A stretch of 64,000 nucleotides of DNA from DAITAZ01 sp036824045 (lineage in GTDB: Bacteria > Pseudomonadota > Gammaproteobacteria > Burkholderiales > Rhodocyclaceae): positions 1-64,000 of the forward strand of contig DAITAZ010000009.1 in assembly GCA_036824045.1 (NCBI GenBank), given 5' to 3'. Under the pieces are notes generated by a model that saw nothing but the letters and a program-made list of their open reading frames with translations, was not told the origin of the DNA and did no database searches. Below, one piece after another: positions 25,801 to 33,886 of this stretch; position 1 is the stretch's first letter; every line of letters begins with the position of its first letter. Made by a program: the position numbers and the translations under genes.

Positions 25801-28674
25801 CCGGTGCTGTGCGGCCATTCCATCGGCGACCCGATTTCCGGCCCCGAGGCGGCGCTGGACCGCATCCTCGAGGGCGCACTCACCGAGCGGGAACGCCTCG
25901 GCCTCTACGCCTCGGAAGTGGGGACGTCGGCCATTGTGCTGCGCCAGCCCAATGAGCTGGAGCGGGCCCGGGGCAGCCTGCGCGGCGCGGTGATCGTCGG
26001 TCTGGGCAAATACACCGGCCAGTTGAGCACCCAACAGATCACCGAAACCGTGCGCGGGGGCGTCCTGCGCTACCTGCTGCAGCGGCGCGACACCCTTGGC
26101 CTGCCGCCGGATCACCCGGTGCAGCTCTACAGCGTGCTCATCGGCTCGGCCGGCGCGGCCACCGGCATCAGCGTGGCGGAATCGGTGGTGGCCGTCACCC
26201 GCGGCGTGCTGCAGGCCAACCAGCAGTTCATGACGGCGCTGGGCAAGGGCGAAGGCCACGGGCAACCGGTGGCCAGCCTCAACTTCATCGAGATGTTCCG
26301 CGACACGGCCATCAGTGCCGCCTACACCGTGCGCGCCCTGGGCAAGACCCTGCAGGACGAGCTCAAGCGCCTGGGCGCCCGCGTCGATGCCGCCAGCGAG
26401 CTGAGCTTCGGCCCCGGGGTGCGCCATCGCCTGAGCAACAGCGACAACACCGACTATTGGACCCGGCTCATCGTCACCGACCCGGACGGCGAATCCGGCG
26501 CGGCCGACGTCCGCCCCGCCCCGCCCCCCGGATCCGGCGACGCCGTCGATGCCTCCGCGGCTGAACACCGCTACCACCCGCAACGGCTCAAGTACGTTTT
26601 CCTCTCGCCCCGGGCACGGGCCGAGAGCGTGGCCCAGGTGCGCCAGCCAGGGTTGATCGAAACCATCATCCAGGGCCAGCGGAGCAATCCCGCCAATAAT
26701 CCCCGCCTGGGGCAACTGCTGTTCCAGCTCATGGTGCCCCTGGAATTCAAGGCTGCGGCTCGGGAACAGGCCAAGCTGATGCTGGTGCTGGACCAATACA
26801 CCGCCAACCTGCCCTGGGAACTGCTGGAAGTGGAAGGCGGCCCCCTGGTGCTGCAAACGCCCATGGTGCGGCAACTGGCCACCCAGCGTTACCGCGCCCG
26901 GGTGAGCAACGCCGGCCGGGAAACCGCCTGCCTCATCGTTTCCCCCAGCACGGTCGGTTTCAACACCCGCTTCCCCACGGGCCCCGCGCGCCTGGCCCAG
27001 TTGCCCAAGGCGGTGGACGAGGGCACGGCGGTGGAGAACACCCTGAGGGAGAACGGCTGGGGCCCGGCGGACATCAAGGTCTGCCCCGAGGAATCCAGCG
27101 CCCTGGACGTACTCACCGCCCTCTACGAACAGCCCTACCGCATCCTGCTCATCGCCGGGCACGGCGTGTTCGAGGCCAAGGCCAAGGACGGACGGCGCTA
27201 CTCCGGCGTGGTGCTCTCCGACGGCCTGCTCCTCACCGCGGTGGAAATCGCCCAGATGGAGGTGGTGCCCGAAGTGGTGCTGCTCAGTTGCTGCCACCTG
27301 GGGAGCGTCAGCACCGACAGCAATCCCGACCGACTGGCCTATAGTCTGGCCCAGGAGTTGATCGAAATGGGCGTGCGCTGCGTGGTGGCCGCCGCCTGGG
27401 CGGTAGACGATGCGGCCGCCTGCACCTTCTCCCGCACCCTGTTCCGGGAACTGGCCGAGGGCGAGAACTTCGGCAAGGCCGTGTTCTGCGCCCGCCGCGC
27501 CACCTATCAGGCGCACCCGGGCTGCAACACCTGGGGGGCCTACCAGGCCTACGGCGATCCCTCCTACCGCCTGCGGCCCCAGGCCGCCAAGGCCCACGCC
27601 AGGCAAAAGCCGGCCTTTGTCGCCGTCGAAGAACTCCTCGCCAGCCTGGAACGCATTGCCCTGCGGCTGCGCACCGCCAACCCGGACGCGGGCGCCCCCC
27701 CGCTGAAGCGGCTGCGTCAGGAACTGCAGCAGGAGCTCGATCGGTGCCCTCCCGAATGGAGCGAATCGCCCGAGGTGCTCCAGGCGCTGGGCCGCATCTA
27801 CTCGGAGCTGGGTGAAGACGGCTTCGAGGAAGCCCGGCGCTGCTATCTCACAGCCTTGCAGACCGACGATGCGGGCGGCCGGGTGGCCGTACGCACCATC
27901 GAGCAGCTCGCCAATCTGGAAGTGCGGCTGGCGGAAGCCCTGGCCGCCCGGGGCGAACTCGCCCAGGCGGAAAAGCTGGCGGATTTCGCCATCGTCCGCC
28001 TCCACGGCCTCAAGGCCACCGTGGATGGCGGCGACGCCATCTCCCGCGCCAATACGGAGCGGGCCGTGCTCCTGGGTAGCGCCAACAAGCACCGGGCGGC
28101 CATCAGCGCCTGCAGCCCCGGCGCTGACTGGAATACCGTGTCCAAACTGCTGGGCGAGGCGGCCCTCGCCTATGGCGCCGCAGTTGCCGGCCCGGCCCAG
28201 GCCTCGCCCAACAACACCCTCAACCGCCTGCAACTGGAAGCCCTGGCGACCCCCCCCGCCGACCCGGCAACCGCGATTGCCCTGGCCAAGGAATGCGGTC
28301 AGGAGGCCAACCGGCGCTTTGCCGCCAGCCGCAGCTTCTGGGACGCCGTGGGCGCTGCGGACGCGGTGCTCACCGCCTGGCTGCTGGGTGAGGCGCTCGA
28401 CCGCCCCGCCCATACCCTGCTCAAGCGCTACCAGGATGCCACCGCCAGCGTGCCGGGCTCCGCCCGGCAGTGGAACTCGGTGCTCAAGCAGTGGCGGCTG
28501 CTGGCCGGTTTTCTCCGCCTGCGCGCCCGCAACGGCGACGACACGACGGCGGCGGAACTGGAAAAGCTGATGCGCCTGCACGGGGGCGGCGAGGAACCCG
28601 CCGCCGAAGCGGTGGAACGGGTGGCCCCGGCTGGCGCCAACACTCCACCCCCACGCAAGGGGCGGAAAGGCTGA
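22822..28674 (+). CDS. Giant CHAT-protease protein with two alpha/beta-hydrolase domains and a macro-like domain
   Basis: A 1950-residue soluble-looking protein. What can be seen: (1) an N-terminal region of about 215 residues of no recognised fold; (2) a first alpha/beta-hydrolase-like domain with VFIHGT (224-228) and the elbow VTHSRGG (S292), lacking the usual first glycine, then a Gly/Ala-rich hydrophobic stretch at 386-404; (3) a second, lipase-like domain with LLPGTLGTHL (594 on), AHSMGG (S699), GDGTVTW (D876) and a histidine near 902, resembling LCAT/PGAP1 lipases; (4) about 980-1200, a segment with AGDVNF and GPEAALDRIL that recalls macro-like domains; (5) a CHAT caspase-clan protease, about 1285-1610, with IAGHGVF (H1447) and LLSCCHLG (C1491); (6) a helical, TPR-like tail. 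All catalytic residues of the second lipase and the CHAT domain are present. It has a poor ribosome-binding site. Defence or cell-death function is inferred. Confidence 0.88.
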   Translation: MSTPTRTLKLTPQKDHDQKTLPGILQTTTRSGSATLDPLLEGVTVAAEYRLASASRSADAAPPRALEGGDRQLLALESEGGGTLFIHADQLAAEIARLQPEAVGEDGTVDLNRFRGPAATSRGVADVLWKAVRVLTLPEDALVEEAAELARQWAREKLGEAAQDAAIDAASCLGAKAVMWKIESQLAGEPGLYQWKDKTMSPGDRCPAGDARLVPLSEQPGLVFIHGTASYTLGSFNDLRLDDATWEALRTTFPGGIFGFEHRTFSESPVENALALARTLPEGARITVVTHSRGGLVGDLMCLGRVGDAAINAYHVNPEGLADEAGVLRAAEEERQRLRALRDTLKARRITVDRYLRVACPARGTTILSDNLDAALSDLLNLMQMGGSALFGLAVGAVGGPVAGKLGSKGASSCLGVLKRLVLEIAQRRLDPRVIPGIFAMRPDSPLARFLAHPEVERAPQIQMAVIAGDLEFDGLGLSRLGSRLANLFCDWRLFERNDNDLVVDSDSMFAGLASRKGARYLFDQDASVDHFHYFSNTPTREALRQWLTRPGFELDKINDFLPLGEGGRKSWSERFPSAARGAGDADRPVVILLPGTLGTHLKAPEKLGPDRIWLHAGNLAGGHFTDLTDLTSGKVVADDLLTHIYGDLAEYLGQTHQVIRFPYDWRQRLEVLADALQAAIADAAQSAPGQPIRLVAHSMGGLVVRALMRKHPRAWQTVVESGGRLLMLGTPNQGAHLTVHHLLGKSAATRMLASLDLRHDLQAIAQAVASLPGALGLLPRPGLAGADDGHDYYQAATWDQLKAANRDRWFGNAIGAQPAQTMLDQARADWEALHAAPLSNPERISYVCGQAAKTPCGLQRAADGEPRLLFTREGDGTVTWASARLPELEAAQAYWLMPVEHADLPGAPEHFAALQELLETGRTVKLERLPASRGSGAAAAPFTLEAPPPVLPADEELARAALGSSPRRRRTASRVQPLKVAVHAGDVNFVDQPVLCGHSIGDPISGPEAALDRILEGALTERERLGLYASEVGTSAIVLRQPNELERARGSLRGAVIVGLGKYTGQLSTQQITETVRGGVLRYLLQRRDTLGLPPDHPVQLYSVLIGSAGAATGISVAESVVAVTRGVLQANQQFMTALGKGEGHGQPVASLNFIEMFRDTAISAAYTVRALGKTLQDELKRLGARVDAASELSFGPGVRHRLSNSDNTDYWTRLIVTDPDGESGAADVRPAPPPGSGDAVDASAAEHRYHPQRLKYVFLSPRARAESVAQVRQPGLIETIIQGQRSNPANNPRLGQLLFQLMVPLEFKAAAREQAKLMLVLDQYTANLPWELLEVEGGPLVLQTPMVRQLATQRYRARVSNAGRETACLIVSPSTVGFNTRFPTGPARLAQLPKAVDEGTAVENTLRENGWGPADIKVCPEESSALDVLTALYEQPYRILLIAGHGVFEAKAKDGRRYSGVVLSDGLLLTAVEIAQMEVVPEVVLLSCCHLGSVSTDSNPDRLAYSLAQELIEMGVRCVVAAAWAVDDAAACTFSRTLFRELAEGENFGKAVFCARRATYQAHPGCNTWGAYQAYGDPSYRLRPQAAKAHARQKPAFVAVEELLASLERIALRLRTANPDAGAPPLKRLRQELQQELDRCPPEWSESPEVLQALGRIYSELGEDGFEEARRCYLTALQTDDAGGRVAVRTIEQLANLEVRLAEALAARGELAQAEKLADFAIVRLHGLKATVDGGDAISRANTERAVLLGSANKHRAAISACSPGADWNTVSKLLGEAALAYGAAVAGPAQASPNNTLNRLQLEALATPPADPATAIALAKECGQEANRRFAASRSFWDAVGAADAVLTAWLLGEALDRPAHTLLKRYQDATASVPGSARQWNSVLKQWRLLAGFLRLRARNGDDTTAAELEKLMRLHGGGEEPAAEAVERVAPAGANTPPPRKGRKG

Positions 28675-28734
28675 TCGGTCCGAACGCCCGGGTAACCGCC
28701 GGGGGCCACCCGGGCGCCGCCGAGCAAGAGGTGT

Positions 28735-28763
28735 TTGACTTTCGCCCCACCAGAAAGTAACTT
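28735..28763 (+). promoter_or_regulatory. Sigma70 promoter of the metX operon
   Basis: TTGACT (28735-28740), 17-base spacer, TAACTT (28758-28763). It lies just before the first base of the SAM-II aptamer, so a transcript starting about 7 bases downstream would carry the whole riboswitch. Confidence 0.75.
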
Positions 28764-28771
28764 CCTCCGAC

Positions 28772-28828
28772 AGCGCCGATTTGAATGATCAGCTTGCGGG
28801 CGCTCAACAAATACGGCTAAAGCGAGGG
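28772..28828 (+). promoter_or_regulatory. SAM-II-type riboswitch
   Basis: P1 arms AGCGCC (28772-28777) and GGCGCT (28799-28804) enclose the conserved GATTTG and GCTTGC segments, and the 3' part has CAACAAA and GGCTAAAG, the order found in SAM-II (SAM-alpha) aptamers, including the GCTAAA tail that forms the pseudoknot. It lies between a promoter and a terminator in front of metX, the classic target of this class. The expected effect is lower expression of metX, metW and the genes behind them when S-adenosylmethionine is plentiful. Confidence 0.85.
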
Positions 28829-28829
28829 C

Positions 28830-28862
28830 AACCCAGTCCGCGCCAGCGCCGACTGGGTTTTT
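28830..28862 (+). terminator. Terminator between SAM-II aptamer and metX
   Basis: Nine-base stem AACCCAGTC / GACTGGGTT (28830-28838 and 28851-28859), 12-base loop, followed by a run of T (28858-28862). It begins two bases after the aptamer, so it may be the expression platform. Confidence 0.8.
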
Positions 28863-28956
28863 CGTTTCTGGATGCCCCCGGCGGGGACGGCCACGGCCAA
28901 CTGCCGCAGCAGAGAGCCAGAGCGGGCAAGCCCAGCGTTTTCTATCGAGGCGTAAC

Positions 28957-30099
28957 TTGAGTCATTTGGAACTGCTGACCGGCGACAGCGTCGGTGCCGT
29001 GGAGGCCAGAAAGGCGCGGTTTGCCGAGCCTCTGGCGCTCAAATGCGGCACCAGCCTGTCGAATTACGATCTGGTCTACGAGACCTACGGCGAGTTGAAC
29101 GCGGCGGGCACCAACGCGGTGCTGATCTGCCACGCCCTTTCCGGCTCCCACCATGTGGCCGGTGTCTATGCGGACAATCCCAACGCAGTCGGCTGGTGGG
29201 ACAACCTGATCGGCCCCGGCAAACCCCTGGATACCCGCCGCTTCTTCGTGGTCGGCGTCAACAACCTGGGTGGCTGCCACGGCTCCACCGGGCCCTCGAC
29301 GGTCAACCCTTCCACCGGGAAACCCTGGGGCGCGGAGTTCCCGGTGATGACCGTGGAAGACTGGGTGGAATCCCAGGCCCGGCTGGCGGACCGGCTGGGC
29401 ATCGGGCGCTGGGCGGCGGTGATGGGGGGAAGCCTGGGCGGCATGCAGGCCCTGCAGTGGACCTTGAGCTACCCGGAGCGGGTGGCCCACGCTTTGGTGA
29501 TCGCTTCTGCGCCCAAACTGACAGCGCAGAACATCGCCTTCAACGACGTGGCCCGCCAGGCCATCCTCACCGACCCGGATTTCCACGGCGGTCATTTCTA
29601 CGGCCAGGGCGTGGTGCCCACCCGCGGTCTGCGTCTGGCCCGGATGCTGGGCCACATCACCTACCTGTCCGACGACAACATGGCATCCAAGTTCGGCCGC
29701 CTGTTGCGCTCGGGGGAATACAAGTTCGGCTTCGACGTGGAGTTCGAGATTGAGTCCTACCTGCGCTACCAGGGGGACAAGTTCGCCGGCTTCTTCGACG
29801 CCAACACCTATCTGCTGATGACAAAGGCGCTGGATTACTTCGATCCGGCATCCGCCTGCGGCGGCGATCTCTCCCAGGCCCTGGCACGGGCCAGGGCGCG
29901 CTTCCTGGTGGCGTCCTTCACCACCGACTGGCGGTTCTCGCCCGCGCGCTCCCGGGAGATCGTCGAGGCCTTGCTGGACAACGGCCTGGATGTCTCCTAC
30001 GCCGAGATCGAAAGCCCGGACGGGCATGATTCCTTCCTGATGGCGGACCCGCACTACCACGCCATCCTCCGCGCCTATTTCGACAACGTGCTGCCATGA
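28957..30099 (+). CDS. metX: Homoserine O-acyltransferase MetX
   Basis: Activates homoserine for methionine synthesis, transferring an acetyl or succinyl group; which one cannot be told by eye, and many proteobacterial MetX enzymes use succinyl-CoA. The 380-residue alpha/beta-hydrolase fold has the nucleophile in MGGSLGGMQ (S159), the aspartate in FTTDWRF (D324) and the histidine in PDGHDSF (H357). The start is a TTG with a short AGG upstream. The stop overlaps the metW ATG as ATGA. The gene stands behind a SAM-II riboswitch, which agrees with its pathway. Confidence 0.95.
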   Translation: MSHLELLTGDSVGAVEARKARFAEPLALKCGTSLSNYDLVYETYGELNAAGTNAVLICHALSGSHHVAGVYADNPNAVGWWDNLIGPGKPLDTRRFFVVGVNNLGGCHGSTGPSTVNPSTGKPWGAEFPVMTVEDWVESQARLADRLGIGRWAAVMGGSLGGMQALQWTLSYPERVAHALVIASAPKLTAQNIAFNDVARQAILTDPDFHGGHFYGQGVVPTRGLRLARMLGHITYLSDDNMASKFGRLLRSGEYKFGFDVEFEIESYLRYQGDKFAGFFDANTYLLMTKALDYFDPASACGGDLSQALARARARFLVASFTTDWRFSPARSREIVEALLDNGLDVSYAEIESPDGHDSFLMADPHYHAILRAYFDNVLP

Positions 30100-30695
30100 A
30101 CGCCGCTACCGTACTCACCCGGCCCGATTACGAGGTCATCGCCAGTTTCATCCAGCCCGGCGAGCGGGTGCTCGACCTGGGCTGCGGCGACGGCTCGCTG
30201 CTGCGCTATCTGAAGGAAACCCTCAACGTCCGCGGCTACGGCGTGGAAATCGAACCCGCCCGGGTACTGGCCGGCATCCGCAATGGCGTGAACGTCATCC
30301 AGAGCGACCTGGAAACCGGCCTTTCCGGCTTTGGCGACGGCGCCTTCGACCATGTCATCCTGTCCCTCACCCTGCAGGCCATGCGCAACACCGAAGGCGC
30401 GCTCAAGGAACTGCTGCGGGTGGGGCGGGATGCCATCGTCAGCTTTCCCAACTTCGGCTACTGGCGGCACCGCTCGGCCATCCTCAACGGCCGCATGCCG
30501 GTGTCGGAGACCCTGCCCTACCAGTGGTACAACACCCCCAACCTGCGCTTTTTCACCATGGCGGACTTCGAGGCCCTGTGCCAGACCTTGGGCATCATCA
30601 TCCGCGATCGCCGCGCTCTGGATGGCGGCACCGTGGTGACGGACGAGCCGAATTTCATGGCCAGCGTGGCGGTGTACCGCCTGCGCGCAGGATGA
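30096..30695 (+). CDS. metW: Methionine biosynthesis protein MetW
   Basis: 199-residue SAM-dependent methyltransferase-fold protein with the binding loop VLDLGCGDGSLLRYL near residue 25 and the MetW patterns SFPNFGYWRHR and PYQWYNTPN. It is almost always encoded after metX, as here, and is needed with MetX for homoserine acylation in some species; no methyl acceptor is known. It is coupled to metX upstream and to the AmpG-like gene downstream through ATGA overlaps. Confidence 0.94.
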   Translation: MNAATVLTRPDYEVIASFIQPGERVLDLGCGDGSLLRYLKETLNVRGYGVEIEPARVLAGIRNGVNVIQSDLETGLSGFGDGAFDHVILSLTLQAMRNTEGALKELLRVGRDAIVSFPNFGYWRHRSAILNGRMPVSETLPYQWYNTPNLRFFTMADFEALCQTLGIIIRDRRALDGGTVVTDEPNFMASVAVYRLRAG

Positions 30696-32002
30696 GCGGC
30701 GGCCCGCAGGGCCCGGAACCCGGGGCAGCCGGGCCGGACAAACCCGGGCTGTGGCAGGCGCTGGCCAACCGCCGGATGCTGGTGTGCATCTTCACCGGCT
30801 TCACCTCCGGCTTGCCGCTCTACCTGCTGCTCAACCTGCTGCCCGCCTGGCTCAAGACGGAGGGCATCAGCCTCAAGGCCATCGGCGCCTTTGCCCTGAT
30901 CCAGTTCCCCTACACCTGGAAGTTCCTCTGGGCGCCGCTGCTGGACCGCTACGCGCTGCCCTGGCTGGGTCGCCGCCGGGGCTGGATGGCGCTCACCCAG
31001 ATCGCCCTGCTCGCGGCCATCGCCTGGCTCGGCCAGCTCTCGCCCAAGGATGACCTGAGCCTCATCGTCGGCCTCACCGCCGGAATCGCCTTCCTCTCCG
31101 CCACCCTGGACATCGCCCTGGACGCCTTCCGCCGCGAACTCCTGGCAGACACGGAACTGGGCCTGGGCAACGCGGTACACGTGAATGCCTACAAGCTGGC
31201 AGGCCTGGTGCCCGGCTCGCTGTCCCTGATCCTGGCGGACCACCTGCCCTGGCAGCAGGTGTTTGCCGTCACGGCCCTGTTCATGGCTCCCGGCCTGGCC
31301 ATGACCCTGCTGGCCGCCGAGCCCCGCACCTCGGGCACCGCTCCCCGCACCCTGCGCGAGGCAGTGGTGGAGCCCTTCCACGAATTCATCCACCGCAGCG
31401 GCTGGCGCGTCGCCCTGTGGGTGCTGGGCTTCATCTTCCTCTACAAGCTGGGGGATTCCCTGTGCACGGCACTGGCCACGCCCTTCTACCTGGACATGGG
31501 CTATACCAAGACCGACATCGGCCTGGTGGCCAAGCACGCCGGCTTGTGGCCTAGCGTCATCGGCGGCCTGCTGGGGGGGCTGTGGATGGTCAGGACCGGC
31601 ATCAACCGGGCATTGTGGCTGTTTGGCGTGGTTCAGGCGCTGGCCATCCTGGGCTTCGCCTGGCTGGCGTGGCTCGGGCCCGCCCCGGCGGACCCGCAGC
31701 GGCTGGCCGTGCTGGCCGGGGTGATCGGGGTCGAAGCGCTGGGCGTGGGCCTGGGCACCGCCGCCTTTGTCGCCTTCATCGCCCGCACCACCCACCCGGC
31801 CTACACCGCCACCCAGTTTGCCCTCTTCACAAGCCTGGCGGCGGTACCGCGCACCTTCATCAACGCTTCCGCCGGCTGGCTGGTGGAGAGCCTGGGCTGG
31901 TTCGGGTTCTTTCTCCTGTGCTTCGTACTGGCCGCCCCCGGCATGGCCTTGCTGGCCAAAGTGGCGCCCTGGGGCGACGATCCGCCGGCCCACCAACCAT
32001 GA
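30692..32002 (+). CDS. AmpG-like MFS transporter
   Basis: 436-residue major facilitator with about 12 membrane helices. The opening TGFTSGLPLYLLLNLLPAWL, and the LIQFPYTWKFLWAPLLDRY loop are typical of the AmpG family, which imports anhydromuropeptides for cell-wall recycling. Linkage to metX-metW is common in betaproteobacteria, and the ATGA overlap with metW shows one transcript, but a link between methionine synthesis and muropeptide import is not explained. Substrate not proven. Confidence 0.85.
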   Translation: MSGGPQGPEPGAAGPDKPGLWQALANRRMLVCIFTGFTSGLPLYLLLNLLPAWLKTEGISLKAIGAFALIQFPYTWKFLWAPLLDRYALPWLGRRRGWMALTQIALLAAIAWLGQLSPKDDLSLIVGLTAGIAFLSATLDIALDAFRRELLADTELGLGNAVHVNAYKLAGLVPGSLSLILADHLPWQQVFAVTALFMAPGLAMTLLAAEPRTSGTAPRTLREAVVEPFHEFIHRSGWRVALWVLGFIFLYKLGDSLCTALATPFYLDMGYTKTDIGLVAKHAGLWPSVIGGLLGGLWMVRTGINRALWLFGVVQALAILGFAWLAWLGPAPADPQRLAVLAGVIGVEALGVGLGTAAFVAFIARTTHPAYTATQFALFTSLAAVPRTFINASAGWLVESLGWFGFFLLCFVLAAPGMALLAKVAPWGDDPPAHQP

Positions 32003-32700
32003 GCGCTCGCCGACGCGAATGCCTGGCTGGCGCGCAGGCCCAGTTGCCGCTGCAACTGGGCATCCTGCCCTTTGGCGCGCTCTATGGTCTGGGCGCCCTG
32101 CAAGCAGGCATGCCGGCCTGGCTGGCCCAGGCGGCTTCCGCCATCGTCTTCGCCGGTGCCGCGCAACTGGTGCTGGTGCAGATGCTCACTGCCGGTGCCG
32201 GCTGGGGGCCGATCTTCGCCACCGGAAGCCTGCTCAACCTGCGCCATGTGCTCTACAGCGCCTCGGTGGCCGAGTACCTGGGGAGCCTGCCCCGGCGGTG
32301 GCGCCTGCTCCTGGCCTACCTGCTCACGGACGAAGCCTTCGCCGTGGGCATCCTCCGCTACCGGGACCCACCCGGGGAGGAGGACGTGCGCCACTGGTAC
32401 TTCCTCGGCGCCGGGCTCACCATGTGGGCAAGCTGGCAGCTCTCCACCGCCATCGGCATCCTCTTCGGCACCGCACTGCCGCCGGAATGGGATCTGGACT
32501 TCGCCGTGCCCCTCACATTCATCGCCTTGCTCACCCTGCTCCTGCGTCATCAGGGTGGCCGGCTTGCCGCCGCCGTGGCCGCCGTGGCCGCGGTGATGCT
32601 GGCGGCGCTGCCCTACAAGCTGGGACTCGTCGCCGCCATCCTCCTCGCCCTGGCGGTGGCGGGCTGGCGCGGCGAAAGCAGCGAAGGGGAGGCGCCGTGA
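31999..32700 (+). CDS. azlC: Branched-chain amino acid exporter subunit AzlC
   Basis: 233-residue membrane protein of the AzlC family, the large subunit of an exporter of branched-chain and other amino acids. The conserved GILPFGALYG, QAASAIVFAGAAQL and LLNLRHVLYSASVA are in place, and five or more hydrophobic helices are visible. It starts as ATGA on the AmpG-like stop. The small subunit AzlD follows after 82 bases. Confidence 0.9.
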   Translation: MSARRRECLAGAQAQLPLQLGILPFGALYGLGALQAGMPAWLAQAASAIVFAGAAQLVLVQMLTAGAGWGPIFATGSLLNLRHVLYSASVAEYLGSLPRRWRLLLAYLLTDEAFAVGILRYRDPPGEEDVRHWYFLGAGLTMWASWQLSTAIGILFGTALPPEWDLDFAVPLTFIALLTLLLRHQGGRLAAAVAAVAAVMLAALPYKLGLVAAILLALAVAGWRGESSEGEAP

Positions 32701-32782
32701 GCGCGGCGCTCTTGCCGCCGCGACAGGCCAGCGCCACGCCTGCCCCGGTGAGGAGGCCGCACGGGGGCAGAAAGGAGGCCCT

Positions 32783-33118
32783 GTGGGCACACTGGCCCTG
32801 CTGAGCCTGCTGCTGGCCCTCGGGCTGGTGACCTTTCTCTACCGCTATTCAATGATCGGCCTGCTGGCCGGGCGACGCCTGCCCGGCTGGCTGCACAGCA
32901 TCTGCCGCAACATCGCCCCGGCCAGCTTCGCTGCCCTCACCGCCACCGCGCTGTTCGTGCAGGACGGCGGGCCGCATCTCGATCTCACCCAGCCCAAACC
33001 CTGGGCGGCCCTGGTGGCAGCGCTGGTAGCGTGGCGCAGCGGCAGCGTGCTGGGGACGATCGCCGCCGGCATGGCCACCCTGGCGCTGCTCAAACACTTC
33101 GGTCCCCTGGCGGGCTGA
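32783..33118 (+). CDS. azlD: Branched-chain amino acid exporter subunit AzlD
   Basis: 111-residue membrane protein with four hydrophobic segments and the AzlD layout (FLYRYSMIGLLAGR near the N-terminus, then PASFAALTATALF). It begins at a GTG with a strong AAAGGAGG upstream and pairs with AzlC as the small exporter subunit. Confidence 0.87.
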   Translation: MGTLALLSLLLALGLVTFLYRYSMIGLLAGRRLPGWLHSICRNIAPASFAALTATALFVQDGGPHLDLTQPKPWAALVAALVAWRSGSVLGTIAAGMATLALLKHFGPLAG

Positions 33119-33169
33119 GGCGGGCAAGCGGGCTACAATCGCGCCGTTCTTCAGCCCGCCCCCGCGCCC

Positions 33170-33886
33170 ATGGCCCCGCACCCTCTCGTTGTCGCCGCCG
33201 ACCAGTTGCGGCACACCCTGGCGCCGCTGCGCTTTGCCGCCCCGGTCAGCCACGTCTACAACCCCCTGGACTACGCCTGGAACGCCCACTGTCAGTACCT
33301 GGAACGCTACGGCAGCGGGCCTCGGCGCGTGGTTTTCCTGGGCATGAATCCGGGGCCCTTCGGCATGGTGCAAACCGGCGTGCCCTTTGGCGAAATTGCA
33401 GCCGTACGCGACTGGATGGGTATTGCCAGCGGTGTGGAAAAGCCTGCGGTGGAAAACCCGAAGCGGCCCATCGAAGGGTTTGCCTGCACGCGTTCCGAGG
33501 TCAGCGGGCAACGGCTGTGGGGCCTATTCCGCGAACGTTTCGGCAGTGCGGAAGCCTTTTTCGCCGATCACTTCGTGGCCAACTACTGTCCGCTGGCTTT
33601 TTTCGATCAGGGTCGCAACCTGACACCGGACAAACTGCCCGCCGCGGAGCAGGAAACCCTGCTGGCGGCCTGCGACGCGCACCTGCGACAGATGATGCTC
33701 GCCCTCCAGCCCGAGTGGCTGATCGGTGTTGGCGCCTACGCCGAGGCCCAGGCCCGGCGCGCGCTCGCGGGCCTGCCCGTTGCCATTGCTCGGGTGCTCC
33801 ACCCCAGCCCGGCCAGCCCCGCCGCCAACCGGGGCTGGAGTGCCGCCGCCCTCAAGCAGTTGCTGGAGCAGGGCGTGTGGCACTGA
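33170..33886 (+). CDS. SMUG1-like uracil-DNA glycosylase
   Basis: 238-residue single-strand-selective uracil-DNA glycosylase of the SMUG1 group. The active-site loop is GMNPGPFGMVQTG (58-70), and the DNA-intercalating or recognition loop HPSPASPAANRGW is near 211. This family removes uracil and related oxidised pyrimidines from DNA; members occur in some betaproteobacteria and Geobacter. The gene stands alone between azlD and thrH with its own short upstream region. Confidence 0.9.
   Translation: MAPHPLVVAADQLRHTLAPLRFAAPVSHVYNPLDYAWNAHCQYLERYGSGPRRVVFLGMNPGPFGMVQTGVPFGEIAAVRDWMGIASGVEKPAVENPKRPIEGFACTRSEVSGQRLWGLFRERFGSAEAFFADHFVANYCPLAFFDQGRNLTPDKLPAAEQETLLAACDAHLRQMMLALQPEWLIGVGAYAEAQARRALAGLPVAIARVLHPSPASPAANRGWSAAALKQLLEQGVWH

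Noticed and set aside
22672..28581. A 1969-codon open frame on the minus strand across the whole CHAT gene, and similar long frames opposite ntrY and uvrA.
   Set aside because: They mirror real genes in GC-rich DNA where the third codon position suppresses stops. Their proteins are low-complexity Gly/Ala/Gln/His-rich and have no start signals.
21849..28761. A 12-base inverted repeat (GTTACTTTCCGG at 21849-21860, CCAGAAAGTAAC at 28750-28761) flanking the caspase/CHAT pair like transposon ends.
   Set aside because: Eleven of twelve bases match, but the right copy lies inside the metX promoter (spacer and -10 region), there is no target duplication and no transposase. Chance or a common intergenic motif explains it.
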